Shown here: positions 7,825 through 15,935 of the stretch, one piece after another | How the letters are laid out: each line of letters starts with the position of its first letter | Numbering within the stretch: position 1 is the first letter of the stretch | Source: Devosia sp. | GTDB lineage: Bacteria > Pseudomonadota > Alphaproteobacteria > Rhizobiales > Devosiaceae | DNA length: 30,298 bases | Assembly (NCBI GenBank): GCA_028290685.1 | Contig: JAQGJI010000022.1 | Coordinates: 1-30,298 of the forward strand | Reading direction: 5' to 3' | Notes under the pieces: generated by a model | What the model saw: only the letters and a program-made list of their open reading frames with translations | Databases searched by the model: none | Told to the model about the DNA's origin: nothing | Made by a program: the position numbers and the translations under genes

Positions 7825-8568
7825 ATGCTGGCTAGTATAAGTACTCTCGGTAATTGCAGTGTAGCAATCGCAGATCAGCATCTGCCGGGAGCCCCGTCGA
7901 ATTTGTTTCGCCTCGCGTCATTCGTGACGTTGTCCGGACACAAGCTGTCAGCTTCCCGACAGCGGCTGGGGGCACTGCTCTGGCCCGATGTCAGCCACGC
8001 CAAGGCAGCGGCAAATCTGCGTCAGGCCCTGTTGCGCATTCGCCATTTTCAGATGGATCACGCATTCGCATTCCTGGACTCCAATGTTTCCGGTGTCTTC
8101 ATCGAGAATCCCCATGCAGTGGACTTTGATCTGCTTGCGCTCCTGGACCGGCTCGCCGATCCAGCGCCCAGAGCTGCGGTGGATCTGTGCACAATCTACG
8201 GGGGCGAGCTTCTCGCCGATCTGCCTGACTCAGGTTCGGAATTCGAGGAATGGCTGGCGCTGCAGCGCGATCACTTGCGGGATCGTTGTACCGCTCGGCT
8301 CACGGCCGCGATCGCTACCACCAATGATCTGTCTGAAGAGGATCGTATGACATGCGCGCAGAAACTACTGCAGCTGGACCCCTGCAATGAGGATGCATAT
8401 TGCTGCCTCATGCTGCAGGCAGCGGCGCATGGACATCGATCCCGTCTTCATACCCTGTTTGACAATTGCCAGCGCCACCTGATGCGGGAGCTGGGCGTTC
8501 GGCCGTCAGCGCATACGGTGCAGGTATTCCGGGAACTCGTTCAGCGGCTGAACATGCTGGTCATCTGA
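7825..8568 (+). CDS. SARP/BTAD-domain transcriptional regulator
   Basis: A 247-aa regulator. Residues about 20-75 form a winged-helix-like DNA-binding segment (LSASRQRLGALLWPD, then AKAAANLRQALLRIR), characteristic of SARP/AfsR-type proteins. Residues about 90-245 match the bacterial transcriptional activator domain, a helical TPR-like fold, including GELLADLPDSGSEFEEWL and a C-terminal LMRELGVRPSAHTVQVF. No ATPase or cyclase domain follows, so this is a stand-alone small SARP. The ribosome site before ATG 7825 is weak (GAGGCG about 6 bp upstream). It sits between the LuxR pair and the EPS operon and is probably a local activator of the latter. Confidence 0.85.
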   Translation: MLASISTLGNCSVAIADQHLPGAPSNLFRLASFVTLSGHKLSASRQRLGALLWPDVSHAKAAANLRQALLRIRHFQMDHAFAFLDSNVSGVFIENPHAVDFDLLALLDRLADPAPRAAVDLCTIYGGELLADLPDSGSEFEEWLALQRDHLRDRCTARLTAAIATTNDLSEEDRMTCAQKLLQLDPCNEDAYCCLMLQAAAHGHRSRLHTLFDNCQRHLMRELGVRPSAHTVQVFRELVQRLNMLVI

Positions 8569-8923
8569 CGGCAAGTCAACGTCCGGCACTGCACGCCTCG
8601 GCGACCGCTCTGGCTGGCCTAGCGTGACCAGACAACAAATAATCATGCAATAAACTCCCCACCAAGAAAAACACATCGCCACAATACCGCCAGGCTAGTA
8701 AGTTACCTGGACCCGCTTTCCCAAACATAAGTTGCTCCCAAGAATCAACCGGTCCTTTCTGGGCACTGCTAACTTACACAGACGCCATCCCACCCAAAAT
8801 AGATACATCTGATTAAACCCTTCTAGCGGCTATTCACCGTGGTTATTTTCAACCAGTGTTGATCAAACCCTTTGTGACACAATCATTTGGGTTAGCTAGG
8901 GCAAATCAGAACGGACCGCTCCA
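8569..8923 (+). promoter_or_regulatory. Non-coding upstream region of the EPS operon
   Basis: A 355-bp stretch, more AT-rich than its surroundings, with no convincing gene. It carries several repeats: TAAGTTA at 8699-8705, a related TAAGTTG at 8728-8734, an inverted copy TAACTTA at 8770-8776, a 13-bp direct repeat (separate entry), and the palindrome TTGTGACACAA at 8872-8882 flanked by AACCC and GGGTT. This density suggests several regulator sites and the operon promoter. Confidence 0.5.
8810..8872. repeat. 13-bp direct repeat TGATYAAACCCTT, copies 50 bp apart
   Basis: TGATTAAACCCTT (8810-8822) and TGATCAAACCCTT (8860-8872) differ at one base. Their 50-bp offset, close to five helical turns, puts both on the same face of the DNA. 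The second copy abuts the TTGTGACACAA palindrome. This fits binding sites for an activator of the downstream operon; direct repeats are known as SARP targets in actinomycetes. Confidence 0.5.
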
Positions 8924-9160
8924 ATGGTTTACACCGACGGACAATATTTGGGGGTTACTGTCATTGCGCGGGCCTTGTCATGGGCTGCTGCGCTTGCCGA
9001 TGCAAAGGTAGAGCTTTCCCCGGGTGGGGAAGCCTTCGACGCACCTGCGCGGTTCGAACGGCGCATGGCTGCCAAATTCATCCGCCACGGCGTTCTCCAC
9101 GGGGTGATCGATACGGGGCAGGCCCTGCGTCTTTTTTCCGGCACCGAACCGCCTCGCTAA
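8924..9160 (+). CDS. Small hypothetical protein leading the EPS operon
   Basis: A 78-aa ORF ending 29 bp before the decarboxylase start. It has no recognisable domain or signal peptide, and its ribosome site is poor. Codon use is broadly like that of its neighbours (G/C-rich third positions), and it shares strand and spacing with the operon, which is why it is kept. It could be a real small protein or a leader peptide, or a chance ORF in the upstream region of the next gene. Confidence 0.4.
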   Translation: MVYTDGQYLGVTVIARALSWAAALADAKVELSPGGEAFDAPARFERRMAAKFIRHGVLHGVIDTGQALRLFSGTEPPR

Positions 9161-9189
9161 CCGCGCATATCAGCGTCAGGAGCCCTGCC

Positions 9190-10260
9190 ATGCATGCGAT
9201 AGAGGTTAAGATCAGGCGCCCCAGAGGTCGGACGGTCGTGCGAAAGACCATAGCCGTGACCGGGGGCGCAGGGTTCCTTGGCTCCCATCTGTGTGAGCAC
9301 CTGCTGGCATTGGGTCACCATGTCGTTTGCATCGATAATTTCGACACGGGGCGGCACGCCAATATTGTCCATCTGTTTGGAGCAGGCGAGTTCGACCTGG
9401 TCGAGCATGACATGGTCCTTCCGCTTCCCGCGCAACTGCCCCGCTTCGAGCAGATCTACAACCTGGCCTGCCCTGCCTCTCCCCGGCACTATCAGCGCGA
9501 TCCGGTTCATACTCTGCAAACCTGCGCCATGGGCGCCATGCATGTCATGCAACGGGCAGGCCATGATGGTGCGCGGGTCCTGCATGCTTCGACTTCGGAA
9601 GTATATGGCGACCCCGATGTGCATCCCCAGAGTGAAGCCTACTTCGGCAATGTCAATCCGGTAGGGCCGCGCTCCTGCTACGACGAGGGCAAGAGGTTTG
9701 CCGAAACACTGTGCACCGATTTTGCCCGGCAGGCAGAGGTGCCGCTCAGGATCGCCCGCATTTTCAACACTTACGGCCCACGCATGCGGGCCGATGACGG
9801 ACGGGTCGTCTCCAATTTCATCCTGCAGGCTCTTAAGGGAGAGGACATCACCCTTTATGGCGATGGCAGCCAGACGCGGTCGTTCTGCTATGTGGATGAT
9901 CTGATCGACGGCTTGGTCCGCCTGATGAACTCGGACGCCAATTTCAGCGGTCCGGTCAACCTTGGCAATCCGGCCCAGATCACCGTTCTGCAACTGGCAG
10001 AACTGGTGATCGAGCGAACCGGTTCGCACTCACCCATTGTGCGCGGGCCATTGCCCGTCGACGCCCCCCGCCGGCGCCAGCCCGACATCGCCAAGGCGCG
10101 CGCCCATCTGGGCTGGTCTGCCTCGACCGATCTGGCCGAGGGGCTGGACCGTACTATTGATTACTTCGCTACCCAGCTTGCTTGCCCGGTCCCGCAGGTC
10201 GACACCTCTTTCATGCTGGAGCGCGCAGCGCCAAGCGAAGACGCTGCTTTGCAAGGATAG
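9190..10260 (+). CDS. uxs: UDP-glucuronate decarboxylase (UDP-xylose synthase)
   Basis: An extended SDR enzyme of 356 aa that would convert UDP-glucuronate to UDP-xylose in the cytoplasm using bound NAD. The N-terminal Rossmann motif TGGAGFLG is at 24-31. The catalytic set is Thr/Ser in ASTSEVYG (133-140), Tyr164 and Lys168 in SCYDEGKR. Family-diagnostic stretches are NLACPASPRHYQ, NVNPVGPRSC and RIARIFNTYGPRM. Length and motifs match bacterial UXS. ATG 9190 has AGGAG 7 bp upstream; a longer in-frame ORF back to 8980 is ignored because it lacks such a site and adds unrelated sequence. The substrate is supplied by the next gene, four bases downstream. Confidence 0.93.
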   Translation: MHAIEVKIRRPRGRTVVRKTIAVTGGAGFLGSHLCEHLLALGHHVVCIDNFDTGRHANIVHLFGAGEFDLVEHDMVLPLPAQLPRFEQIYNLACPASPRHYQRDPVHTLQTCAMGAMHVMQRAGHDGARVLHASTSEVYGDPDVHPQSEAYFGNVNPVGPRSCYDEGKRFAETLCTDFARQAEVPLRIARIFNTYGPRMRADDGRVVSNFILQALKGEDITLYGDGSQTRSFCYVDDLIDGLVRLMNSDANFSGPVNLGNPAQITVLQLAELVIERTGSHSPIVRGPLPVDAPRRRQPDIAKARAHLGWSASTDLAEGLDRTIDYFATQLACPVPQVDTSFMLERAAPSEDAALQG

Positions 10261-10264
10261 TCAA

Positions 10265-11725
10265 ATGCGCCTCGTGGTTGTGGGATGTGGATATGTAGGC
10301 CTGGTTTCGGGGGCATGCTTTGCCGAACTGGGGCATGAGGTGGTCTGTGTCGACACCGATGTCGGTCGGATCAAGGGCCTGAAGGCTGGCATGGTGCCAA
10401 TTTTCGAACCCGGTCTTGCCCAGATGATCGGGCGGACAGTTGCTGCCGGGCGCTTGCGTTTTGCTGCAGAACTGCCCGATCTCGACGAAGCAGTGGACGC
10501 CGCCTTTATTGCCGTGGGCACCCCGCCATCCCCTGATGGACATGGCGCCGACTTGCGCCATGTCTATGCCGTCGCCGAGGCGATGGCGGGCCGCGCCGTC
10601 AGGCGCCTGCTGGTGGTCACCAAATCCACTGTTCCGGTGGGAACCGGGGACATGATCGAAGCCATCATCCGTGCGCGGCGGCCTGATCTTGAGCTTGATG
10701 TCGCCTCCAATCCGGAGTTTCTGCGCGAGGGCTCGGCCCTGCACGATTTTATGAAGCCCGACCGGATCGTGCTCGGCAGCGGCTCCCCAGAAGCGATTGC
10801 TACGCTCCAGGCGATCTATGCGCCGATAACTCAGTTTGGTGTTCCCGTTTTAAGCACCGGACGCAAAGGTGCAGAGCTGATCAAATATGCCGCCAACGCG
10901 TTTCTTGCGGTCAAAATCACCTTCATCAATGAAATCGCTGACCTGTGTGAATCGGTCGGCACCGACATAGACGATGTTGCCGATGGAATCGGGCTCGACC
11001 GCCGGATCGGCCGGGCGTTCCTGGAGGCTGGTCCCGGCTATGGCGGCTCGTGCTTTCCCAAGGATACCGCAGCTCTGATAGCCACGGCGCAGGACTGGGC
11101 CGTCAACCTGCGGCTCGTCGAAACCACGATTGCCAGCAATGATGCCCGCAAGCGCTCCCTGGCGCGGCGCGTAGCTGTCGCGATGGGCGGCAGCGTCAAC
11201 GGCAAGCGCATCGCCGTCCTGGGGCTTACCTTCAAGCCCAACACAGATGACATGCGCGACGCCCCCTCGATCGCACTGGTTGCAGCGCTGCAGCGCGCTG
11301 GCGCGACCCTGAAGGTTTATGATCCTGAAGGCATGCCACAGGCACGATCGATGCTCAGCAATGTCGAATTTGCCGTTAATGCCTATGACTGCGCCGAGAA
11401 TGCCGACTGCGTGGTGGTGATGACCGATTGGGACGAATTTTCCACGCTCGACTACGACAAGCTGGCAAACTTGGTTCGCATGCGCCTTGTGGTTGATCTG
11501 CGCAATAAACTCGACAAGGATCGTCTTCGTGTTGCGGGCTTTACGGTCGCTTCGATCGGCCGCCCGGCACAGGGCCCGGCAGTTTTGGCACCGCAGCCCG
11601 CCTCAAAAGCAGCATCGGACGGCCCGGGACGTTCCCCGCGCTTGCGCGCGGTGAACGGCAGTGCCCCAGGGCATCTGCCTGCCGCCCAAGAGGTCGCCCG
11701 ACCCGATGCGATTGCAATCCCCTGA
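10265..11725 (+). CDS. ugd: UDP-glucose 6-dehydrogenase
   Basis: A 486-aa enzyme that oxidises UDP-glucose to UDP-glucuronate with two NAD+. The N-terminal Rossmann motif GCGYVG is at 7-12. TKSTVPVGTG and SNPEFLREGSA are conserved, the catalytic Cys263 is in GGSCFPKD, and the C-terminal UDP-binding domain contains LGLTFKPNTDDMRDAPS. About 55 residues beyond the usual end form an Ala/Pro-rich tail that is probably disordered. ATG 10265 follows AAGGA from the end of the preceding gene. Paired with UXS it gives UDP-GlcA and UDP-Xyl for the polysaccharide. A GDP-mannose dehydrogenase role is less likely given the partner gene. Confidence 0.94.
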   Translation: MRLVVVGCGYVGLVSGACFAELGHEVVCVDTDVGRIKGLKAGMVPIFEPGLAQMIGRTVAAGRLRFAAELPDLDEAVDAAFIAVGTPPSPDGHGADLRHVYAVAEAMAGRAVRRLLVVTKSTVPVGTGDMIEAIIRARRPDLELDVASNPEFLREGSALHDFMKPDRIVLGSGSPEAIATLQAIYAPITQFGVPVLSTGRKGAELIKYAANAFLAVKITFINEIADLCESVGTDIDDVADGIGLDRRIGRAFLEAGPGYGGSCFPKDTAALIATAQDWAVNLRLVETTIASNDARKRSLARRVAVAMGGSVNGKRIAVLGLTFKPNTDDMRDAPSIALVAALQRAGATLKVYDPEGMPQARSMLSNVEFAVNAYDCAENADCVVVMTDWDEFSTLDYDKLANLVRMRLVVDLRNKLDKDRLRVAGFTVASIGRPAQGPAVLAPQPASKAASDGPGRSPRLRAVNGSAPGHLPAAQEVARPDAIAIP

Positions 11726-11740
11726 ACCGGCGAGCTCCCC

Positions 11741-13237
11741 ATGCCCATTCCCAGCGACTTGTTCGGTTCCGTCCTGATTGCGTTGTTCGGGCTCACCCAA
11801 TTTGCCTACTTCCTGACGTTCGTGCTGGACGTCTACTTCTTCACCCGACCGGTCAACCGGGTCGATCCGCGCGAGGCGCAGGCGCTGGACCCGGCTCAGT
11901 ACCCCTACATCGTGTTGTTTTATCCGGTGCTCAGGGAGCTGGAAGAGACAATGCGAACGACGTTCCTGTCGCTTTCCCGGCTCGATTATCCGCCCGAGCG
12001 ATACCGCGTGGTCGCTATTCCCAACGCCAGTGACACAGACACTCTAGCAAGCCTGGAACGGCTGGCAGCCGAGTTCCCGTTTCTGGAACTATTGGCGGTG
12101 CCCCCGACCAGCGATCCGCGCTGGCAGGTGGTTTGGGACGCCTGGAACAAAACCGAAAAAGCCTATTGGTGGCACCGTGGCAAGCGCGCCTTCAACAGCG
12201 ACCTGCCGCCCAAAAAGACGCGCCAGCTCATCTATGCATTTTATACAATGGCTGAAAAGCTGAGTGCGGACGGCGATTTCCTGGTCAACTATATCGACGC
12301 CGATTCCTGCCCCCCACCCGATCATTTCCTGGCCGCCGCCGCCGGTATTCGCCACTATGACGTGCTGCAGGCGCAAAACATCGCCGGCAATCTCAATGCC
12401 AGCCTGGCCGCCAGTTGGCACGCATTCGATCACATGGCCTGGGATGGCTCGAAATATCCCCACCTGTCCGCCGATGGCAAGCATCCGTTCTGGGTTCTGG
12501 GCAAGGGCTTGTTCTTCAAAGCATCGGACCTGATGGCGCTGGGTGGATTTCACCCATGGCTCACCATTGAAGACCCGGAAGTGGGCATGCGATTCTGGAC
12601 CAACGGCAAGCGCATCGGCATCATCGAAAACCCGCTGATCGAAGAAGTACCGGTAACTTTTTCCCATGGTATTACGCAGCGCAAGCGCTGGGTTGCCGGT
12701 TTTTTTCAAAGCCTGGGCACCCCGCTGAAGGACATGGGCATGCCACCTGCAGCGCGGTTCAAGGCATGGCTCAACTTTCTTCCGTGCCTGTCATTGTCGC
12801 TCAACTCCCTTGGGCTGCCGCTGGGATCTTGGGCGATCTACAATGGCTGGATCGGTCAGCAGATCGTGCCAGACTGGATGTTGCAGCTTTCGCTGCTCAA
12901 TCTGCTGATATTCCTTGTATCGACGAGCGCGCTTTATGTGCGCACCTGGCGCCGCAGCGCGCTGGTGCTGCCGCGGCGGCGCGACCGGCTGTGGTATCTG
13001 CTGCGTATCAACCCTATTGCCTTGCTGATCTGGTGGACCATTTGGCTGATACCGCTTTTCATCGGGTTCCGCATGTATCTGCGCGATGAGGGCCTGGTTT
13101 GGGAACGCACCCTTAAAAACGATGCCAACCACCTGTTGGTGCGCCAAACGGCTGCTCGACCTGCCTTGGCGCCTGAACCAGATGAGGTCGCGGCTGTCCT
13201 GCCCGCCCAAATTGTCAAGCTCAGACCAAGCCCGTGA
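11741..13237 (+). CDS. Membrane GT2-family glycosyltransferase (processive-type motifs)
   Basis: A 498-aa inner-membrane glycosyltransferase. An N-terminal membrane helix (about 8-34) is followed by a GT-A domain with the metal/nucleotide motif DAD at 186-188 (YIDADSCPP), an EDPE motif at 277-280 and QRKRW at 313-317. That QxxRW signature is shared with cellulose, hyaluronan and beta-glucan synthases. The C-terminal half has several hydrophobic helices (about 335-365, 370-395 and 425-445). It probably polymerises or extends the EPS backbone using sugars from the adjacent enzymes. The acceptor and the linkage cannot be read from sequence. No PilZ domain is seen, so direct c-di-GMP control is not indicated. 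Confidence 0.9.
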   Translation: MPIPSDLFGSVLIALFGLTQFAYFLTFVLDVYFFTRPVNRVDPREAQALDPAQYPYIVLFYPVLRELEETMRTTFLSLSRLDYPPERYRVVAIPNASDTDTLASLERLAAEFPFLELLAVPPTSDPRWQVVWDAWNKTEKAYWWHRGKRAFNSDLPPKKTRQLIYAFYTMAEKLSADGDFLVNYIDADSCPPPDHFLAAAAGIRHYDVLQAQNIAGNLNASLAASWHAFDHMAWDGSKYPHLSADGKHPFWVLGKGLFFKASDLMALGGFHPWLTIEDPEVGMRFWTNGKRIGIIENPLIEEVPVTFSHGITQRKRWVAGFFQSLGTPLKDMGMPPAARFKAWLNFLPCLSLSLNSLGLPLGSWAIYNGWIGQQIVPDWMLQLSLLNLLIFLVSTSALYVRTWRRSALVLPRRRDRLWYLLRINPIALLIWWTIWLIPLFIGFRMYLRDEGLVWERTLKNDANHLLVRQTAARPALAPEPDEVAAVLPAQIVKLRPSP

Positions 13238-13257
13238 TGCAAACGTGGGAGCAAACC

Positions 13258-14397
13258 ATGTCCAAAGGCCATGTCCTTGTCACCGGTGGCGCTGGCTTCA
13301 TTGGCTCGCACCTGGTTGATACAATGCTGGCTCGCGGCTTTGAAGTAACGGTGCTCGATTGCCTGTTGCCGCAGGTGCATGGCGATGCTGACATGGACGC
13401 GGACGGCTGGCCGGTTTATCTCAATCCTGCCGCCCGGCGCATCAGGGGCGACATCTTGGACGATGGAGTGTTTGCCCGAAGTCTGGACGGCATCACCCAT
13501 CTGGCCCATCTCGCCGCCTCGGTGGGGGTGGGCCAGAGCATGGCCAATATCGTTGATTACACGCGCAACAACACGATGGCTGCAGCCGTCATGCTGGAGA
13601 CGCTGACACGACACCAACATGGCATCAGGCGCATGGCGGTAGCCTCATCCATGTCGATCTACGGCGAGGGTGAGTACCGGGCTCTGGCGAGCGGGAAAAA
13701 GATGGCGCCTCCGCTGCGCAGCCATCAGCAACTGCTGGAGCGAGACTGGGAACTGGCCGAGAACGGCAGCGTGCTGGAGCCAGTGCCGACCAGCGAAAGC
13801 AAGCTCTTGCAGCCAGCTTCAATCTATGCGGTCAACAAACGGGATCACGAGGACATGTTCCTCTCGGTTGGCCGGGCACTGGGCATTCCAACCGTGGCGT
13901 TGCGCCTGTTCAATGCCTATGGTTCGCGCCAGGCGCTGAGCAACCCCTATACCGGCGTCGCGGCGATTTTCATTTCCCGGCTGCTGAACGATCAGGCGCC
14001 CCTGGTTTTTGAGGATGGCGAGCAGAGGCGTGATTTCGTCCATGTGCTCGATGTCGCCGATGCGTTTGCCACTGTGCTCGAAAGCGATTTGCAGGCTTGG
14101 GAAATCTGCAATGTCGGCAGCGGGCAGGCGATCACCGTTAACGAGATTGCCCGGACGCTGGCACGGCTCTTAAAGAAAAACATCGCGCCAGAAGTGCTGG
14201 GCAAATATCGCGTTGGCGATATCCGGCACTGCTTTGCCGATGTTTCCCGCATTGAGCAGGTGTTCGGGTTCAGGCCGCAGCGGCAATTCGAGGAAGGCAT
14301 GCGTGAGTTGATCGACTGGGTTGCCACCGCCCGCAAGCCGGTTGATCGCAGCAGCACCAGCATGGCCGAACTGGCCGGGAGCAGGCTGGTGGTGTGA
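13258..14397 (+). CDS. NAD-dependent epimerase, dTDP-L-rhamnose 4-epimerase-like
   Basis: A 379-aa extended SDR enzyme. The Rossmann motif GGAGFIG is at 10-16. The segment LDCLLPQVHG (33-42) is characteristic of dTDP-L-rhamnose 4-epimerases and close relatives. Catalytic residues are Ser130/131 in ASSMSIYG, Tyr190 and Lys194 (YAVNK). The start at ATG 13258 is chosen because GGGAG precedes it by 7 bp; in-frame GTG/ATG codons at 13234-13239 overlap the previous stop and lack a site. It would supply an epimerised nucleotide sugar, possibly dTDP-6-deoxy-L-talose, for the same polymer. Substrate specificity is inferred from family resemblance. Confidence 0.85.
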   Translation: MSKGHVLVTGGAGFIGSHLVDTMLARGFEVTVLDCLLPQVHGDADMDADGWPVYLNPAARRIRGDILDDGVFARSLDGITHLAHLAASVGVGQSMANIVDYTRNNTMAAAVMLETLTRHQHGIRRMAVASSMSIYGEGEYRALASGKKMAPPLRSHQQLLERDWELAENGSVLEPVPTSESKLLQPASIYAVNKRDHEDMFLSVGRALGIPTVALRLFNAYGSRQALSNPYTGVAAIFISRLLNDQAPLVFEDGEQRRDFVHVLDVADAFATVLESDLQAWEICNVGSGQAITVNEIARTLARLLKKNIAPEVLGKYRVGDIRHCFADVSRIEQVFGFRPQRQFEEGMRELIDWVATARKPVDRSSTSMAELAGSRLVV

Positions 14398-14938
14398 CAC
14401 CGGCAGCCGGCCGGTTCGGCTTACACCGATTGCATCGCGCAGCACTGCGTGCATGGGCTCGGGCTGCAGCTTGCTCTCAAAAGAGTAAGCCCTAGTGCGG
14501 GCGGCTGGCCCGAGGCGCCGCCTATTGAGCCGACCGCCGGCCTCTATCTGCAGCCACGGGTACCGGCCCATCGGGCCCAGGTGGTTATGCTTTCAACAGC
14601 CGGCTGCGCCAGGGCGATTTGGAGCCAGCGGCGCCCTTCGTCCGATACGCGCACGCCCAGGTTGCGCGGTAAGGGCGCTCCTGGCGTTCGGCTCGGTAAT
14701 CAGGATCGTCAACCCCCCAATCGGCGGTCTCCCCCAGGAACCAGAAGAAGCCGTCCAGCGGCAATTTGTTCGAAAATCCGTGGGGGCGCAAGAATGCACG
14801 GGCGGGAAAAACTATCCTTTTTGCTCTGGCTGGTGGAGTTGGGTTTTATCCACATGCGCAAAGCTTTAGGCTGTTGAATGTCGATTTGACCGCGGCGTCC
14901 ATGTATTATCCGGTCAGGTTTTTGCCAGGAGTATTCGC
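14398..14938. other. Long intergenic region without a supported gene
   Basis: 541 bp between the EPS operon and the sulfur genes. A small hairpin (ACCGGC / GCCGGT, 14399-14415) begins one base after the epimerase stop, without a U-run. A minus-strand stretch of 68 codons at 14585-14791 reads like real protein (GFFWFLGETADWGVDD) but has no good start or ribosome site. It may be a decayed gene. The promoter of the rhodanese gene must lie near 14850-14930. Confidence 0.4.
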
Positions 14939-15841
14939 ATGCGCCTTTCATCTTTCGTAGCCGCTGTCGTGATGATTGCGGCTCCCCTGTCTGCCCACGC
15001 AGCAGAGGTTACACCGCTGGTGAGTGCGGAATGGCTCAAATCCCATGCCGGGGATGAGAACATCGTTGTGCTCGACATCCGGGACGACATCGAAAAGACC
15101 GACCTGGGCGATCTGCCCTATATCGCCAATGCCGTGGTTGCCCCTTACGCCAGCGCCGGCTGGCGCACGGAAGTGGATGGCGTCCCCGGACAAATCCCCG
15201 CTGAGCAGGAGATCGCCGGCTTGATCGGAAGCCTGGGCATCGATGGCGACGACCACGTCGTGATTGTTCCCTGGGGGACTGACTCGTCCGAGTTCGGCGG
15301 CGCCACCCGCGTCTACTGGACGTTCAAATATCTCGGCCATGACGCGGTTTCCATTCTTGATGGCGGCTGGCGCCAATACGACGCCCAGGGCGGTGAACGC
15401 GCTGCCGAGGCGGCAATTCCGGTGGCAGTTGAATTTCCCTATGAAGTGCAACCCCAGTTGCGTGTGACAACCGAACAGGTGGTAGCGGCGCTTGAAAATG
15501 GCACCAAGCTCATCGACGGGCGGCCAAACGAGCAGTTTGTGGGCCAGTCCAAGAGCCCGGTAGTGCGCGTCGCCGGCACCATTCCCGGCGCAGTAAACCT
15601 GCCACATTCTTCGCTGTACAGCGGCGAATTTGCCAGTTTCGCCCAGCCGGAGACCATTGCCGGCCTGGCGCAGAACCTGGGATTGGCGGAAGGCGAAGAG
15701 AACATCGTTTTCTGCAATACCGGTCACTGGGCCTCGATTGCCTGGTTCGCGCTCAGCGAGGTTGCCGGCAACAAGAACACCGCCATGTATGACGGCTCCA
15801 TGGCTGAATGGGCTGCCGATCCGGCACGTCCAATTCAGTAA
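14939..15841 (+). CDS. Exported rhodanese-like sulfurtransferase (two domains)
   Basis: A 300-aa protein with a Sec signal peptide (residues 1-22, cut near AHA-A) and two rhodanese domains, so it acts in the periplasm. The N-terminal domain (about 25-150) has no catalytic Cys. The C-terminal domain carries Cys259 in FCNTGHWA, the persulfide-forming loop, after the conserved LIDGRPNEQF. The family transfers sulfane sulfur from thiosulfate or 3-mercaptopyruvate to an acceptor. ATG 14939 has AGGAG 8 bp upstream. The next gene is a YeeE/YedE transporter, a common and functionally sensible partner. The loop does not match the 3-mercaptopyruvate CG[S/T]GVT type, so thiosulfate or another donor is more likely. 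Confidence 0.93.
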   Translation: MRLSSFVAAVVMIAAPLSAHAAEVTPLVSAEWLKSHAGDENIVVLDIRDDIEKTDLGDLPYIANAVVAPYASAGWRTEVDGVPGQIPAEQEIAGLIGSLGIDGDDHVVIVPWGTDSSEFGGATRVYWTFKYLGHDAVSILDGGWRQYDAQGGERAAEAAIPVAVEFPYEVQPQLRVTTEQVVAALENGTKLIDGRPNEQFVGQSKSPVVRVAGTIPGAVNLPHSSLYSGEFASFAQPETIAGLAQNLGLAEGEENIVFCNTGHWASIAWFALSEVAGNKNTAMYDGSMAEWAADPARPIQ

Positions 15842-15871
15842 AGCCGGGCACCAGGCTTGACTTTGCGGTTT

Positions 15872-15900
15872 GGGTGTTGCGCTTGAGCGGCGCAACACCC
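15872..15900 (+). terminator. Perfect 11-bp hairpin between the rhodanese and transporter genes
   Basis: GGGTGTTGCGC and its exact complement GCGCAACACCC flank a 7-base loop. It lies 30 bp after the rhodanese stop and 35 bp before the transporter ATG. A T5 run occurs only about 25 bp later, so this is more likely an attenuator or mRNA-stabilising stem than a full terminator. Confidence 0.5.
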
Positions 15901-15935
15901 AACACCTGTTTCAAACCCAACGCTTTTTGAGACCT

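Noticed and set aside
9157..10029. Minus-strand ORF opposite the UDP-glucuronate decarboxylase
   Set aside because: Antisense to a gene with full family motifs; no domain of its own.
13234..13257. Earlier start (GTG/ATG) for the epimerase
   Set aside because: Overlaps the previous stop without a ribosome site, whereas ATG 13258 has GGGAG at proper spacing and places the Rossmann motif at the usual distance.
14399..14415. Terminator after the epimerase gene
   Set aside because: Only a 6-bp stem and no U-run; kept as a remark in the gap entry rather than a separate feature.
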